A stretch of DNA of 13,663 nt from an uncultured Lachnoanaerobaculum sp. (GCA_916720285.1 CAKAQP010000044.1:1-13663), one strand, 5' to 3'; counted from the stretch's first letter, positions 1 to 6,524 are shown. Made by a program: numbers and translations. The notes: generated by a model not told the origin, from the sequence alone.

Positions 1-672
1 AAAGAAAGGTAATGTTGTACAAAATATGGTAAGGTATATTAACTGAAAGCCGTCGGAAATATTTAAGGCAAACCTGTTATTTCCGATTAAAACTAATGAC
101 AGAATAGAAAGAACGGCTGTAGTGGAAACCTGCAATACATTCAATATTCCGGAATCATAAAGTTTTGAGTACTTAGATGAAATAACAATATACAAAGCAT
201 AGTCAACAGCACAAAGTATGCAATATATATCACCGATATGAAAGCTTCCAAGATTATTACCTAAAATAAAGAATACGCCTATCATACAGATAACTGAAAC
301 AATTATATCGGACAATGAGGGCCTTTTTCTCATTATAACAAGGTATACGGGGGGCAACAGTATAATATACGATGCAATAAGTAAAGACGAGCGTGAAGTT
401 GTTGTATATTGTAAGCCTACTGTAAATGTAAAAAATTCTCCGAAAAGAAATATACCCATTAGTATACCGGCTTTTACTGTTTCATAATTTATCTTCAAGA
501 GCTTTTTATTATAAATAAATACAAGTATTATTGCTGCAAAAGAAAATCTTAAAGACAATATCATATAAGGTGACACATCCTCTAAAAGCTGTTTTACAAA
601 GATATAGGCTGAAGCCCAGAAAAATGTAGCAGTAAATAATGCAACAAAAGCCTGAATCTTTTCTCTATTCAT
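1..672 (-). CDS. EamA/DMT-family membrane transporter, partial (3' end outside window)
   Basis: Reading the minus strand from ATG at 672-670, an open frame runs 224 codons without a stop to the window edge, so only the N-terminal three quarters is present. The product is strongly hydrophobic with several membrane spans. It begins with the drug/metabolite transporter pattern: FFWASAYIFVKQ (about residues 18-29), then SPYMILSLRF, the first-repeat signature of EamA proteins. Around residues 75-115 comes LQYTTTSRSSLLIASYIILLPP, split here as LQYTTTSRSS and IASYIILLPP, the usual second signature of that repeat. A second EamA-like repeat starts near residue 140 (HIGDIYCILCAVDYALY). EamA proteins typically have ten helices and about 300 residues and export small metabolites; the substrate cannot be read from sequence. 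A GGGGG-rich ribosome binding site lies just upstream (677-684 region). It is divergent from the hcp-linked operon and shows no link to it. Confidence 0.85.
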   Translation of the reverse strand, partial: MNREKIQAFVALFTATFFWASAYIFVKQLLEDVSPYMILSLRFSFAAIILVFIYNKKLLKINYETVKAGILMGIFLFGEFFTFTVGLQYTTTSRSSLLIASYIILLPPVYLVIMRKRPSLSDIIVSVICMIGVFFILGNNLGSFHIGDIYCILCAVDYALYIVISSKYSKLYDSGILNVLQVSTTAVLSILSLVLIGNNRFALNISDGFQLIYLTIFCTTLPFF

Positions 673-713
673 TTTATTCCCCCAAATAATAAAAAAATAT
701 TGATATAAGCTTT

Positions 714-719
714 ATTATA
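714..719 (-). promoter_or_regulatory. Possible -10 box for the EamA-type transporter gene
   Basis: On the minus strand a perfect TATAAT lies 42 bases upstream of the ATG at 672. No good -35 hexamer is seen at 17 bases (only TATATT), so this is a tentative call. The remaining sequence between the two divergent genes (673-926) is AT-rich and also holds the operator and promoter of the plus-strand operon. Confidence 0.4.
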
Positions 720-816
720 ACGCATATTTGTTGTAAAATATATATTTCCTAAAACAACTTTTTAGACTATAAAGCCGAATGTTGTATACATTAAACATAA
801 TAAATACTTATTTGTT

Positions 817-858
817 TTAACATCGGTTACAGATTTTTTGCTGTACTCAAACTAGAAT
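817..858 (+). promoter_or_regulatory. Crp/Fnr-type operator and promoter of the hcp-linked four-gene operon
   Basis: An inverted repeat TTAAC-ATCG-GTTAC lies at 817-830 (TAAC/GTTA arms, four-base spacer). A candidate -10 box TAGAAT lies at 853-858, and there is no good -35 hexamer. The dyad centre (823.5) is 32 bases from the -10 centre, which puts it near -41.5 relative to a start near 865. That is the class II activation position used by Crp/Fnr proteins. The same repeat, spacing and 3' flank (GTTACAG followed by a T-run) recur upstream of hcp at 4537-4578. The likely binder is the Crp/Fnr protein encoded at 3849-4520; that assignment is inference from proximity and site sharing. Confidence 0.72.
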
Positions 859-877
859 ATGATTGACCTATAGTATC

Positions 878-900
878 AGCCGGGATTTTTTTATCCGGCT
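878..900 (+). other. Leader stem-loop upstream of the binding-protein-like gene
   Basis: AGCCGG(G)AT pairs with ATCCGGCT across a T-rich loop, followed by TTTGTT. With transcription starting near 865, this hairpin sits in the 5' leader and ends 15 bases before the AAAGGAG ribosome binding site. The T-tract is short, so it could be a weak attenuator, an RNA-stabilising 5' hairpin, or a leftover terminator. The sequence alone does not decide between these. Confidence 0.45.
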
Positions 901-926
901 TTGTTCAATCAGTTAAAGGAGTTTAT

Positions 927-2147
927 ATGAATAAATACTTTGATATAAAAGATAAAGTATATGATGTTACAGAAAAGTACCCTGAGATTATAGAGGTATT
1001 GGCAGGTGCAGGATTTGAGAATCTGAAAAACGATATGATGAGAAAATCAATGGGTAAACTTCTCAGTCTTGAAACCGCTCTAAAGAGTAAGAATATAAAT
1101 GTTGAGGTATTTGAAAAGCAACTTGTAGAGGTCATAGAGAGAAAGACTGTGATGTCCGATAATAACGGCATTGTAAGAAATCAGAATGAAAATGCAAAGA
1201 CCTCTATAAAGGGAATATTGCCATGTCCTGTAAGAATGCAGTTTATAGAAAGATTTGAGAAGTTTGTGGAAAGTCAGGACTATGAAATTAACTACAATCT
1301 TAATGCTGCAAGTATGGGAATGGAAGCTATTGAAGAAGAAATAAGGAATGCAAAGACTGAAGACGATTTGTCGGATGTGTATATGTCGGCAGGATTTAAT
1401 TTGTTTTTTGACAAGAAGTTGATGGGCAAATTCAGAGATAAGGGCGTTTTTGTAGATTATAGACAGGGAAAATTAAATAAATCTCTAGATAACGGAATGA
1501 TTTCCTTAAAGGATCCGAAAGGAGAATATTCTATAATAGGTGTTGTTCCTGCAATTTTTATTGTAAATAAGGATGTACTGGGAGACAGAAGTTTGCCAAC
1601 TTCATGGGAGGATCTGTTTAAGCCTGAATTTGAAAATTCCATAGCACTTCCTACTTCAGATTTGGATATGTTTAATGCGATTATGCTTGGAATATATTCA
1701 AATTACGGAAGAAAAGCCGTTGAGGCGCTTGGAAGAGGTCTTTTAAAGTCAATGCATCCGGCACAGATGGTAAAGACCGGAGGAAGAAAAGATTTTAATA
1801 CACCTGCAGTAAGTATTATGCCATACTTCTTTTCAAAGACAATAAAGGAAAATTCAAACCTCACAGTGGTTTGGCCAAAGGACGGAGCTATAATAAGTCC
1901 TGTATTCCTTTTGACAAGAAAGAAAAATTATGATAACAGTAAACCTTTAATAGATTTCCTTTTATCAAAAGAAGTGGCGGATATATTGGGTGCAGACGGT
2001 AAATTTCCACAGACAAATCCTGAATATGATAATAAACTTGCAGAAGATCAAAACTTCCTTTGGGCAGGATGGGAGTTTATTCACTCAAATGATATTGGAG
2101 AAATCCTTTTGAATACAGAAAAATTGTTTTACGGTCAGACAGAATAA
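927..2147 (+). CDS. Cytoplasmic solute-binding-protein-like protein with N-terminal DUF1858-like domain
   Basis: This 406-residue protein has two parts. Residues 1-72 read as a DUF1858-like domain: VTEKYPEIIEVLAGAGF, then a basic MMRKSMGKLLSLETA segment, then an INVEVFEKQLVEVI helix. It lacks the CxxC seen in the Hcp copy. From about residue 93 to the end it resembles the type 2 periplasmic binding fold of the ferric-iron/polyamine-type family. The clearest mark is VNKDVLGDRSLPTSWEDLFKPEF (residues 213-235; key residues N214, P224, S226, W227, P233). There is no signal peptide, lipobox or membrane helix, so it should be cytoplasmic, which is odd for this fold. The start has a good AAAGGAG six bases upstream. 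It is first in an operon with a GTPase, a soluble ABC ATPase and a Crp/Fnr regulator. The ligand is unknown; iron or an iron complex is a guess from family and context. Confidence 0.8.
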   Translation: MNKYFDIKDKVYDVTEKYPEIIEVLAGAGFENLKNDMMRKSMGKLLSLETALKSKNINVEVFEKQLVEVIERKTVMSDNNGIVRNQNENAKTSIKGILPCPVRMQFIERFEKFVESQDYEINYNLNAASMGMEAIEEEIRNAKTEDDLSDVYMSAGFNLFFDKKLMGKFRDKGVFVDYRQGKLNKSLDNGMISLKDPKGEYSIIGVVPAIFIVNKDVLGDRSLPTSWEDLFKPEFENSIALPTSDLDMFNAIMLGIYSNYGRKAVEALGRGLLKSMHPAQMVKTGGRKDFNTPAVSIMPYFFSKTIKENSNLTVVWPKDGAIISPVFLLTRKKNYDNSKPLIDFLLSKEVADILGADGKFPQTNPEYDNKLAEDQNFLWAGWEFIHSNDIGEILLNTEKLFYGQTE

Positions 2148-2161
2148 GGAGAGATTAATAT

Positions 2162-2860
2162 ATGAATTTAGTTATATTTTCAGGTCCTCCTTCATCGGGA
2201 AAAACCTCTGTTATTTTGAAAACTATTGAAGCAATGAAGGATCGAGGTATAAAGGCGGGAGTTGTAAAGTTTGACTGCTTATATACCGATGACGATATCA
2301 TATATGAAAAGGCAGACATTCCTGTAAAGAAAGGGCTTTCCGGAGGACTTTGTCCCGATCATTTCTTTGCATCAAATATTGAAGACGTTGTGAAATGGGG
2401 AAGGGAACAAGGCCTGGATCTGCTTATTACAGAGTCGGCAGGACTTTGTAATCGCTGTTCACCATATATTACAGATATAAAAGGTGTATGTGTAATAGAT
2501 AATCTCTCAGGTATAAATACACCTAAAAAAATCGGACCTATGTTAAAGGCTGCGGATATTGTAGTTATAACAAAGGGCGATATAGTAAGTCAGGCGGAGA
2601 GAGAAGTATTCAGCGGTAGAGTAAGTGCGGTAAATCCGAGAGCTATGGTAATGAATGTAAACGGACTCAGCGGTCAGGGAGCATTCGAGTTGTCTACATT
2701 AATATATGACAATGAAGTAAATATTGAGTCGGTACAGGGAATGAAGCTCAGGTTTGCAATGCCTTCGGCAATGTGCTCGTATTGTCTGGGAGAAACCAGA
2801 ATAGGAGAAGATTACCAATTAGGTAATACCAAGAAGATGCAATGGGAGGCAAATAAATGA
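2162..2860 (+). CDS. HypB/CobW/UreG-like P-loop GTPase with cysteine motifs
   Basis: This 232-residue soluble protein starts directly with a P-loop strand, GPPSSGKTS at residues 8-16. A second conserved stretch, ESAGLCNRCSPY (91-102), sits where HypB-like metal insertases have their ENxGN-type switch segment and adds a CxxC. TKGD at 137-140 is a plausible guanine-specificity motif. The C-terminus carries another CxxC followed by GETRIG (C205, C208). Further cysteines are C39, C64 and C110. The SIMIBI-class HypB, UreG and CobW GTPases deliver metals to enzymes, so a metal or cluster delivery role is plausible. The fold class is well supported and the substrate is not. Its stop overlaps the next start as ATGA (2857-2860), indicating translational coupling to the ABC ATPase. 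General annotation might call it a P47K or Ni-binding GTPase. Confidence 0.8.
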   Translation: MNLVIFSGPPSSGKTSVILKTIEAMKDRGIKAGVVKFDCLYTDDDIIYEKADIPVKKGLSGGLCPDHFFASNIEDVVKWGREQGLDLLITESAGLCNRCSPYITDIKGVCVIDNLSGINTPKKIGPMLKAADIVVITKGDIVSQAEREVFSGRVSAVNPRAMVMNVNGLSGQGAFELSTLIYDNEVNIESVQGMKLRFAMPSAMCSYCLGETRIGEDYQLGNTKKMQWEANK

Positions 2861-3891
2861 GTGAAATGAAATTAAAAGATTTACTGGAAAAATATCCTTT
2901 TGCCACAGATTTCTTTGAGAGCGCAGGCTTTGATATCGCTGAAAGTTTGGATGCAACTTTTTCCGAATTTTTGGATGGATTTACCGAAGAAGAACTTGAA
3001 GAAACAGCAATAAATAAGGTAGAATTAAAAATCCAGCTTGACACATTCATCAAGCAAATGCTACAATTCCTTGGTGATAACAAAGAAAAAATAGAAAGTT
3101 TAACTATTTTTCCGGGACATAATAAAAGTGGAGAAAGAGAAAATTGTGAAAAATTTGACATTTTTTCTTCACAAATTGTGTCTATAGTTGGACCTACAGG
3201 ATCCGGAAAGAGTAGATTGTTGGCTGACATAGAATGGGCAGCACAAAATGATACCCCTACCGGTAGAACCATATATATAAATGGTAAAAAACCGGATCCG
3301 AAATGGCGTTATTCTACAAATAATAAATTGGTTGCACAGCTATCACAAAATATGAACTTTGTTATGGATCTTACTGCCCGTGAATTTATAACCATGCATG
3401 CGGAAAGCAGAATGGTCGAAGATATTGAGACCGTAGTTGAGAAGATCCTTTATGAAGCAAATAAACTTGCCGGAGAAAATTTTGCACCTGAAACGGCAGT
3501 AACAGCTCTGAGTGGAGGCCAGTCCAGAGCTTTGATGATTGCCGATACAGCGGTGCTAAGTTCTTCACCTATAGTTTTGATAGACGAGATTGAAAATGCC
3601 GGAATAGACAGAAAAAAGGCTTTAGACCTTTTAATATCACAGGATAAAATAGTCCTCATGGCTACACATGATCCTCTTTTGGCATTGATGGCGGATAAGA
3701 GAATTGTTATCAAAAACGGTGGAATTGATAAGATAATTGAAACAACGGCAGAAGAAAAGGAAGTTTTGGTGCAACTGAACTATATTGACGGAATTATGCA
3801 AGAATCTAGAAAAAGACTGCGTGCGGGTATGACGCTTGAAGGAGATATATGTCAGGAAATTACACACAGTCCCCACTCTTTAGGGGAATGA
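2857..3891 (+). CDS. Soluble ABC-type ATPase with N-terminal DUF1858-like domain
   Basis: This 344-residue protein lacks membrane helices. Residues 1-70 again look like a divergent DUF1858 domain (LKDLLEKYPFATDFFESAGF, then an acidic stretch and a helix NKVELKIQLDTFIKQM). The ABC nucleotide-binding domain follows: Walker A GPTGSGKSR (112-120), Q-loop around Q161-Q164, signature LSGGQSRAL (218-226), Walker B IVLIDEIENAG (239-249), and switch histidine H271 in MATHDP. All key catalytic elements are present, so it should hydrolyse ATP. No permease gene is nearby. It may therefore work as a soluble machine with the cytoplasmic binding-protein homologue rather than as a transporter, which is inference. 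A GGGAGG site precedes the start, and the start overlaps the GTPase stop. Its 3' end overlaps the next gene by 43 bases. Confidence 0.85.
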   Translation: MSEMKLKDLLEKYPFATDFFESAGFDIAESLDATFSEFLDGFTEEELEETAINKVELKIQLDTFIKQMLQFLGDNKEKIESLTIFPGHNKSGERENCEKFDIFSSQIVSIVGPTGSGKSRLLADIEWAAQNDTPTGRTIYINGKKPDPKWRYSTNNKLVAQLSQNMNFVMDLTAREFITMHAESRMVEDIETVVEKILYEANKLAGENFAPETAVTALSGGQSRALMIADTAVLSSSPIVLIDEIENAGIDRKKALDLLISQDKIVLMATHDPLLALMADKRIVIKNGGIDKIIETTAEEKEVLVQLNYIDGIMQESRKRLRAGMTLEGDICQEITHSPHSLGE

Positions 3892-4520
3892 CTGAAGAGG
3901 AGATAGAGCTTTGCTTAAAAGAGGCAAGGGCCGATATCCTCGGTTTTAGAAAAGGTGAGATGATTTTCAATCAGGGAGACAAACCAAGATACATTACCAT
4001 GTTGGTTGAGGGTAGTGTATCTGTAGGAAATGACTCCGTGAACGGAAAAAGAAGTATATTAGGTATGTTTTCAAACCCCGGAGAGCTTTTCGGAGAGGTT
4101 TTTTTGTTTTTAAATCATGATGAATATGCAAATTATGCATGTGCAAGTTCACCAAGTAAGATTTTGGAGATACCCAAAGAGTATCTTACAAGACTTGGAG
4201 ATAAGCCTTCAGCACTCCAAAATAAAATGCTCTCAAACTTGCTTACAATATTTGCGGAGAGGACATACTATTTAAATAACAGATTACAGGTACTCTCATG
4301 CTCAACATTGAAGCAGAAGATTGCCAGATTTATATTGCAGAATATGAATGACAGAGACAGAGTTACTTTAAAGATGAGTAGAGAAGAGTTTGCGGACTTT
4401 TTAAATGCCGCAAGACCTTCACTCTCAAGAGAACTTATGAAAATGCAGGAAGACGGTTATATAAAGGTTGTGAGAAAAGACCTTATAGTAAAAAATCTGG
4501 AGGGACTGAAAAGTCTTTAA
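3849..4520 (+). CDS. Crp/Fnr-family transcriptional regulator, HcpR-like
   Basis: This 223-residue regulator has an N-terminal cyclic-nucleotide-binding-type sensor domain and a C-terminal winged helix. The family opening SPLFRGMTEEEIE is at 8-20, KGEMIFNQGD at 35-44, and VEGSVSVG at 53-60. The DNA-binding part is MSREEFADFLNAARPSLSRELMKM (about 176-199; REEFADFL, then recognition helix ARPSLSREL). Its three cysteines (C22, C98, C151) are scattered and do not form the Fnr 4Fe-4S set, so sensing is probably not Fnr-like. ATG 3849 is chosen because AAGGAG lies four bases upstream and this start keeps the conserved LFRG; a later ATG at 3888 would remove it. HcpR proteins of anaerobes control hcp, and two matching operators flank this gene, so it probably activates both promoters, including its own. 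Naming it HcpR is inference from context. Confidence 0.85.
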   Translation: MSGNYTQSPLFRGMTEEEIELCLKEARADILGFRKGEMIFNQGDKPRYITMLVEGSVSVGNDSVNGKRSILGMFSNPGELFGEVFLFLNHDEYANYACASSPSKILEIPKEYLTRLGDKPSALQNKMLSNLLTIFAERTYYLNNRLQVLSCSTLKQKIARFILQNMNDRDRVTLKMSREEFADFLNAARPSLSRELMKMQEDGYIKVVRKDLIVKNLEGLKSL

Positions 4521-4536
4521 AAAAAAACATTGCTCG

Positions 4537-4578
4537 GTAACTAAAGTTACAGTTTTTAGATTTTCTTTCTGTTATTAT
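4537..4578 (+). promoter_or_regulatory. hcp promoter with perfect Crp/Fnr-type operator
   Basis: GTAAC-TAAA-GTTAC is a perfect inverted repeat at 4537-4550. A -10 box TATTAT follows at 4573-4578 (TTATAC at 4575 is an alternative), with no recognisable -35. The dyad centre to -10 centre distance is 32 bases, the same as upstream of the operon at 817-858, giving an operator near -41.5 from a start near 4585. This fits activation by the adjacent Crp/Fnr protein. It also means hcp can be transcribed separately from the four upstream genes. Confidence 0.78.
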
Positions 4579-4615
4579 ACACTCATGCACAAGATGCAAA
4601 AGAAAAATAAACTTA

Positions 4616-4654
4616 AATCTGTAGAACAGATTGCTCATAGACTGTAGAACAGTC
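4616..4654 (+). repeat. Tandem leader hairpins with identical TAGAA loops upstream of hcp
   Basis: Two small perfect hairpins lie in the hcp 5' leader: AATCTG-TAGAA-CAGATT (4616-4632) and GACTG-TAGAA-CAGTC (4640-4654). They share the 11-base core CTGTAGAACAG, repeated 23 bases apart. The second ends ten bases before the AGGAGG ribosome binding site. Neither has a T-tract, so they are not terminators. They could be RNA-binding-protein sites, stability elements, or a second DNA operator. Confidence 0.6.
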
Positions 4655-4673
4655 ATAGTAAGAGGAGGTAGAA

Positions 4674-6524
4674 ATGGAAAACAAAATGTTTTGTTATCAG
4701 TGTCAGGAGACAGCAGGTAACACAGGTTGTACACAGGTAGGTGTATGTGGTAAGAAGCCTGAAGTTGCAAATATGCAGGATTTACTTATATATGTAAGTA
4801 AGGGTATATCAGCAGTTACAACAAGACTTCGTGCAGAAGGAAAAGAAATAAGCAAGGAAATAAATCACCTTGTTACTTTAAACCTTTTCATCACAATTAC
4901 AAATGCCAACTTTGACAATGATGCTATTATTGCAAGAATCAAGAAGACTCTTGATGCTAAGAAGGAACTTTTAAATGAACTCTCAAATAAGGATAATCTT
5001 CCTGAGGCGGCTCTTTGGGAGTCATATGATGAGAGTGAGTATCTTACAAAGGCTGCTACAGTAGGTGTGCTTGCAACAGAAAACGAGGACATCAGAAGCC
5101 TTAGAGAGCTTATTATATACGGTCTTAAGGGACTTTCAGCATACTCAAAGCATGCAAATGCACTTTTACAGGATGACGGTGAGGTAGATGCATTCTTACA
5201 GAGAGCATTGGCTGCAACACTTGATGACAGCTTGAGTGCGGATGATTTAGTAGCACTTACACTTGAGACAGGTAAGTACGGTGTAAACGGAATGGCTTTA
5301 CTTGATAAGGCAAACACAACAGCTTACGGCAACCCTGAGATTACAACAGTTGATATCGGTGTAGGTACAAATCCCGGTATTCTTGTTTCAGGACATGACT
5401 TAAGAGACCTTGAGATGCTTTTAAAGCAGACACAGGGAACAGGAGTAGATGTTTATACTCACTCAGAGATGCTTGCAGGTCAGTATTATCCTGAGCTTAA
5501 GAAGTATTCAAATCTTAAGGGTAACTACGGTAATGCATGGTGGAAGCAGAAAGAAGAGTTCGAGAGCTTTAACGGACCGATCCTTATGACTACAAACTGT
5601 ATCGTACCACCTAAGGCAAGTTATATTGACAGACTTTATACAACAGGTTCAGCAGGTTATCCGGGATGTAAGCACATCGCAGGTGATATCGGTGAGGAGA
5701 AGGATTTCTCAGAGATTATAGAGCAGGCTAAGAAGTGTGCACCTCCAACAGAGATAGAGAGCGGAAATATCGTAGGCGGTTTTGCACATGCACAGGTTCT
5801 TGCACTTGCAGATAAGGTAGTAGATGCTGTTAAATCAGGTGCTATTTCAAAGTTCGTTGTAATGGCAGGTTGTGACGGTCGTTCAAAGGCAAGAAACTAC
5901 TACACAGATTTTGCAAAGGCTCTTCCAAAGGATGCCGTTATTCTTACAGCAGGATGTGCTAAGTATAAGTACAATAAGCTTGACCTTGGAGATATCGGTG
6001 GTATTCCAAGAGTTCTTGATGCAGGTCAGTGTAATGACTCTTATTCATTGGCAGTTATCGCACTTAAGCTTAAGGAAGTATTCGGACTTGATGATATCAA
6101 TGATCTTCCGCTTGAGTTCAATATTGCATGGTATGAGCAGAAGGCTGTTATCGTTTTACTTGCACTTTTATACTTAGGTGTAAAGAATATTCACCTCGGA
6201 CCTACACTTCCGGGATTCCTTTCACCAAATGTAGCTAAGGTATTGGTTGAGAACTTCGGTATTGCAGGTATCGGAACAGTTGAGGATGATATCGAGCTTT
6301 TCTTCGGAAAGGTTGAGAAGGAAGTTGCTGACGGAAAGTACAGACCTGATATGCTTATCGGTGAGGTACTCTCAGAGAACCCTGCTGCAGCAAGCGTTCT
6401 TATGGATATCGGTATGCACTGTCTCGGATGTCCTTCATCACAGATGGAGTCACTTGCAGAGGCCGCTATGGTACACGGTATCGATGTAAATGAACTTATC
6501 AGCAGATTAAATCAGTTAGGATAA
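4674..6524 (+). CDS. hcp: Hybrid cluster protein (hydroxylamine/NO reductase) with C-terminal DUF1858 domain
   Basis: Hcp is a cytoplasmic Fe-S enzyme of anaerobes that reduces hydroxylamine in vitro and nitric oxide to N2O under nitrosative stress. The 616-residue product keeps the N-terminal 4Fe-4S cysteines C7, C10, C19 and C25. It also has, by alignment from memory, all hybrid-cluster ligands: H241, E265, C309, C400, C428, C453, E488 and K490. Recognisable blocks are FCYQCQETAG, TTNCIVPP, AGYPGCKHI, AGCDGRSKARNYY and GPTLPGFLSPNV. Typical Hcp ends near 550 residues; here residues about 557-616 form a DUF1858 domain with MHCLGCPSSQ (C583, C586) and AAMVHGIDVNEL. AGGAGG precedes the start. 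It has its own promoter and leader and is the last gene before a strong terminator. Ile codons ATC/ATT greatly outnumber ATA, unlike the upstream genes, suggesting high expression. Confidence 0.97.
   Translation: MENKMFCYQCQETAGNTGCTQVGVCGKKPEVANMQDLLIYVSKGISAVTTRLRAEGKEISKEINHLVTLNLFITITNANFDNDAIIARIKKTLDAKKELLNELSNKDNLPEAALWESYDESEYLTKAATVGVLATENEDIRSLRELIIYGLKGLSAYSKHANALLQDDGEVDAFLQRALAATLDDSLSADDLVALTLETGKYGVNGMALLDKANTTAYGNPEITTVDIGVGTNPGILVSGHDLRDLEMLLKQTQGTGVDVYTHSEMLAGQYYPELKKYSNLKGNYGNAWWKQKEEFESFNGPILMTTNCIVPPKASYIDRLYTTGSAGYPGCKHIAGDIGEEKDFSEIIEQAKKCAPPTEIESGNIVGGFAHAQVLALADKVVDAVKSGAISKFVVMAGCDGRSKARNYYTDFAKALPKDAVILTAGCAKYKYNKLDLGDIGGIPRVLDAGQCNDSYSLAVIALKLKEVFGLDDINDLPLEFNIAWYEQKAVIVLLALLYLGVKNIHLGPTLPGFLSPNVAKVLVENFGIAGIGTVEDDIELFFGKVEKEVADGKYRPDMLIGEVLSENPAAASVLMDIGMHCLGCPSSQMESLAEAAMVHGIDVNELISRLNQLG

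Noticed and set aside
2748..3272. Minus-strand open frame of 174 codons opposite the GTPase/ABC ATPase junction
   Set aside because: It lies wholly antisense to two well-supported genes, has no recognisable motif, and is serine/leucine-rich in the way typical of complements of real genes.
4713..4727. GTAAC-ACAG-GTTGT, resembling a third copy of the operator
   Set aside because: One arm is imperfect, it lies inside the hcp coding region downstream of the start, and it encodes conserved residues around C19, so the match is probably chance.
4865..5317. Minus-strand open frame of 150 codons inside hcp
   Set aside because: It is antisense to a conserved region of hcp, with low-complexity serine-rich translation and no ribosome binding site of note.
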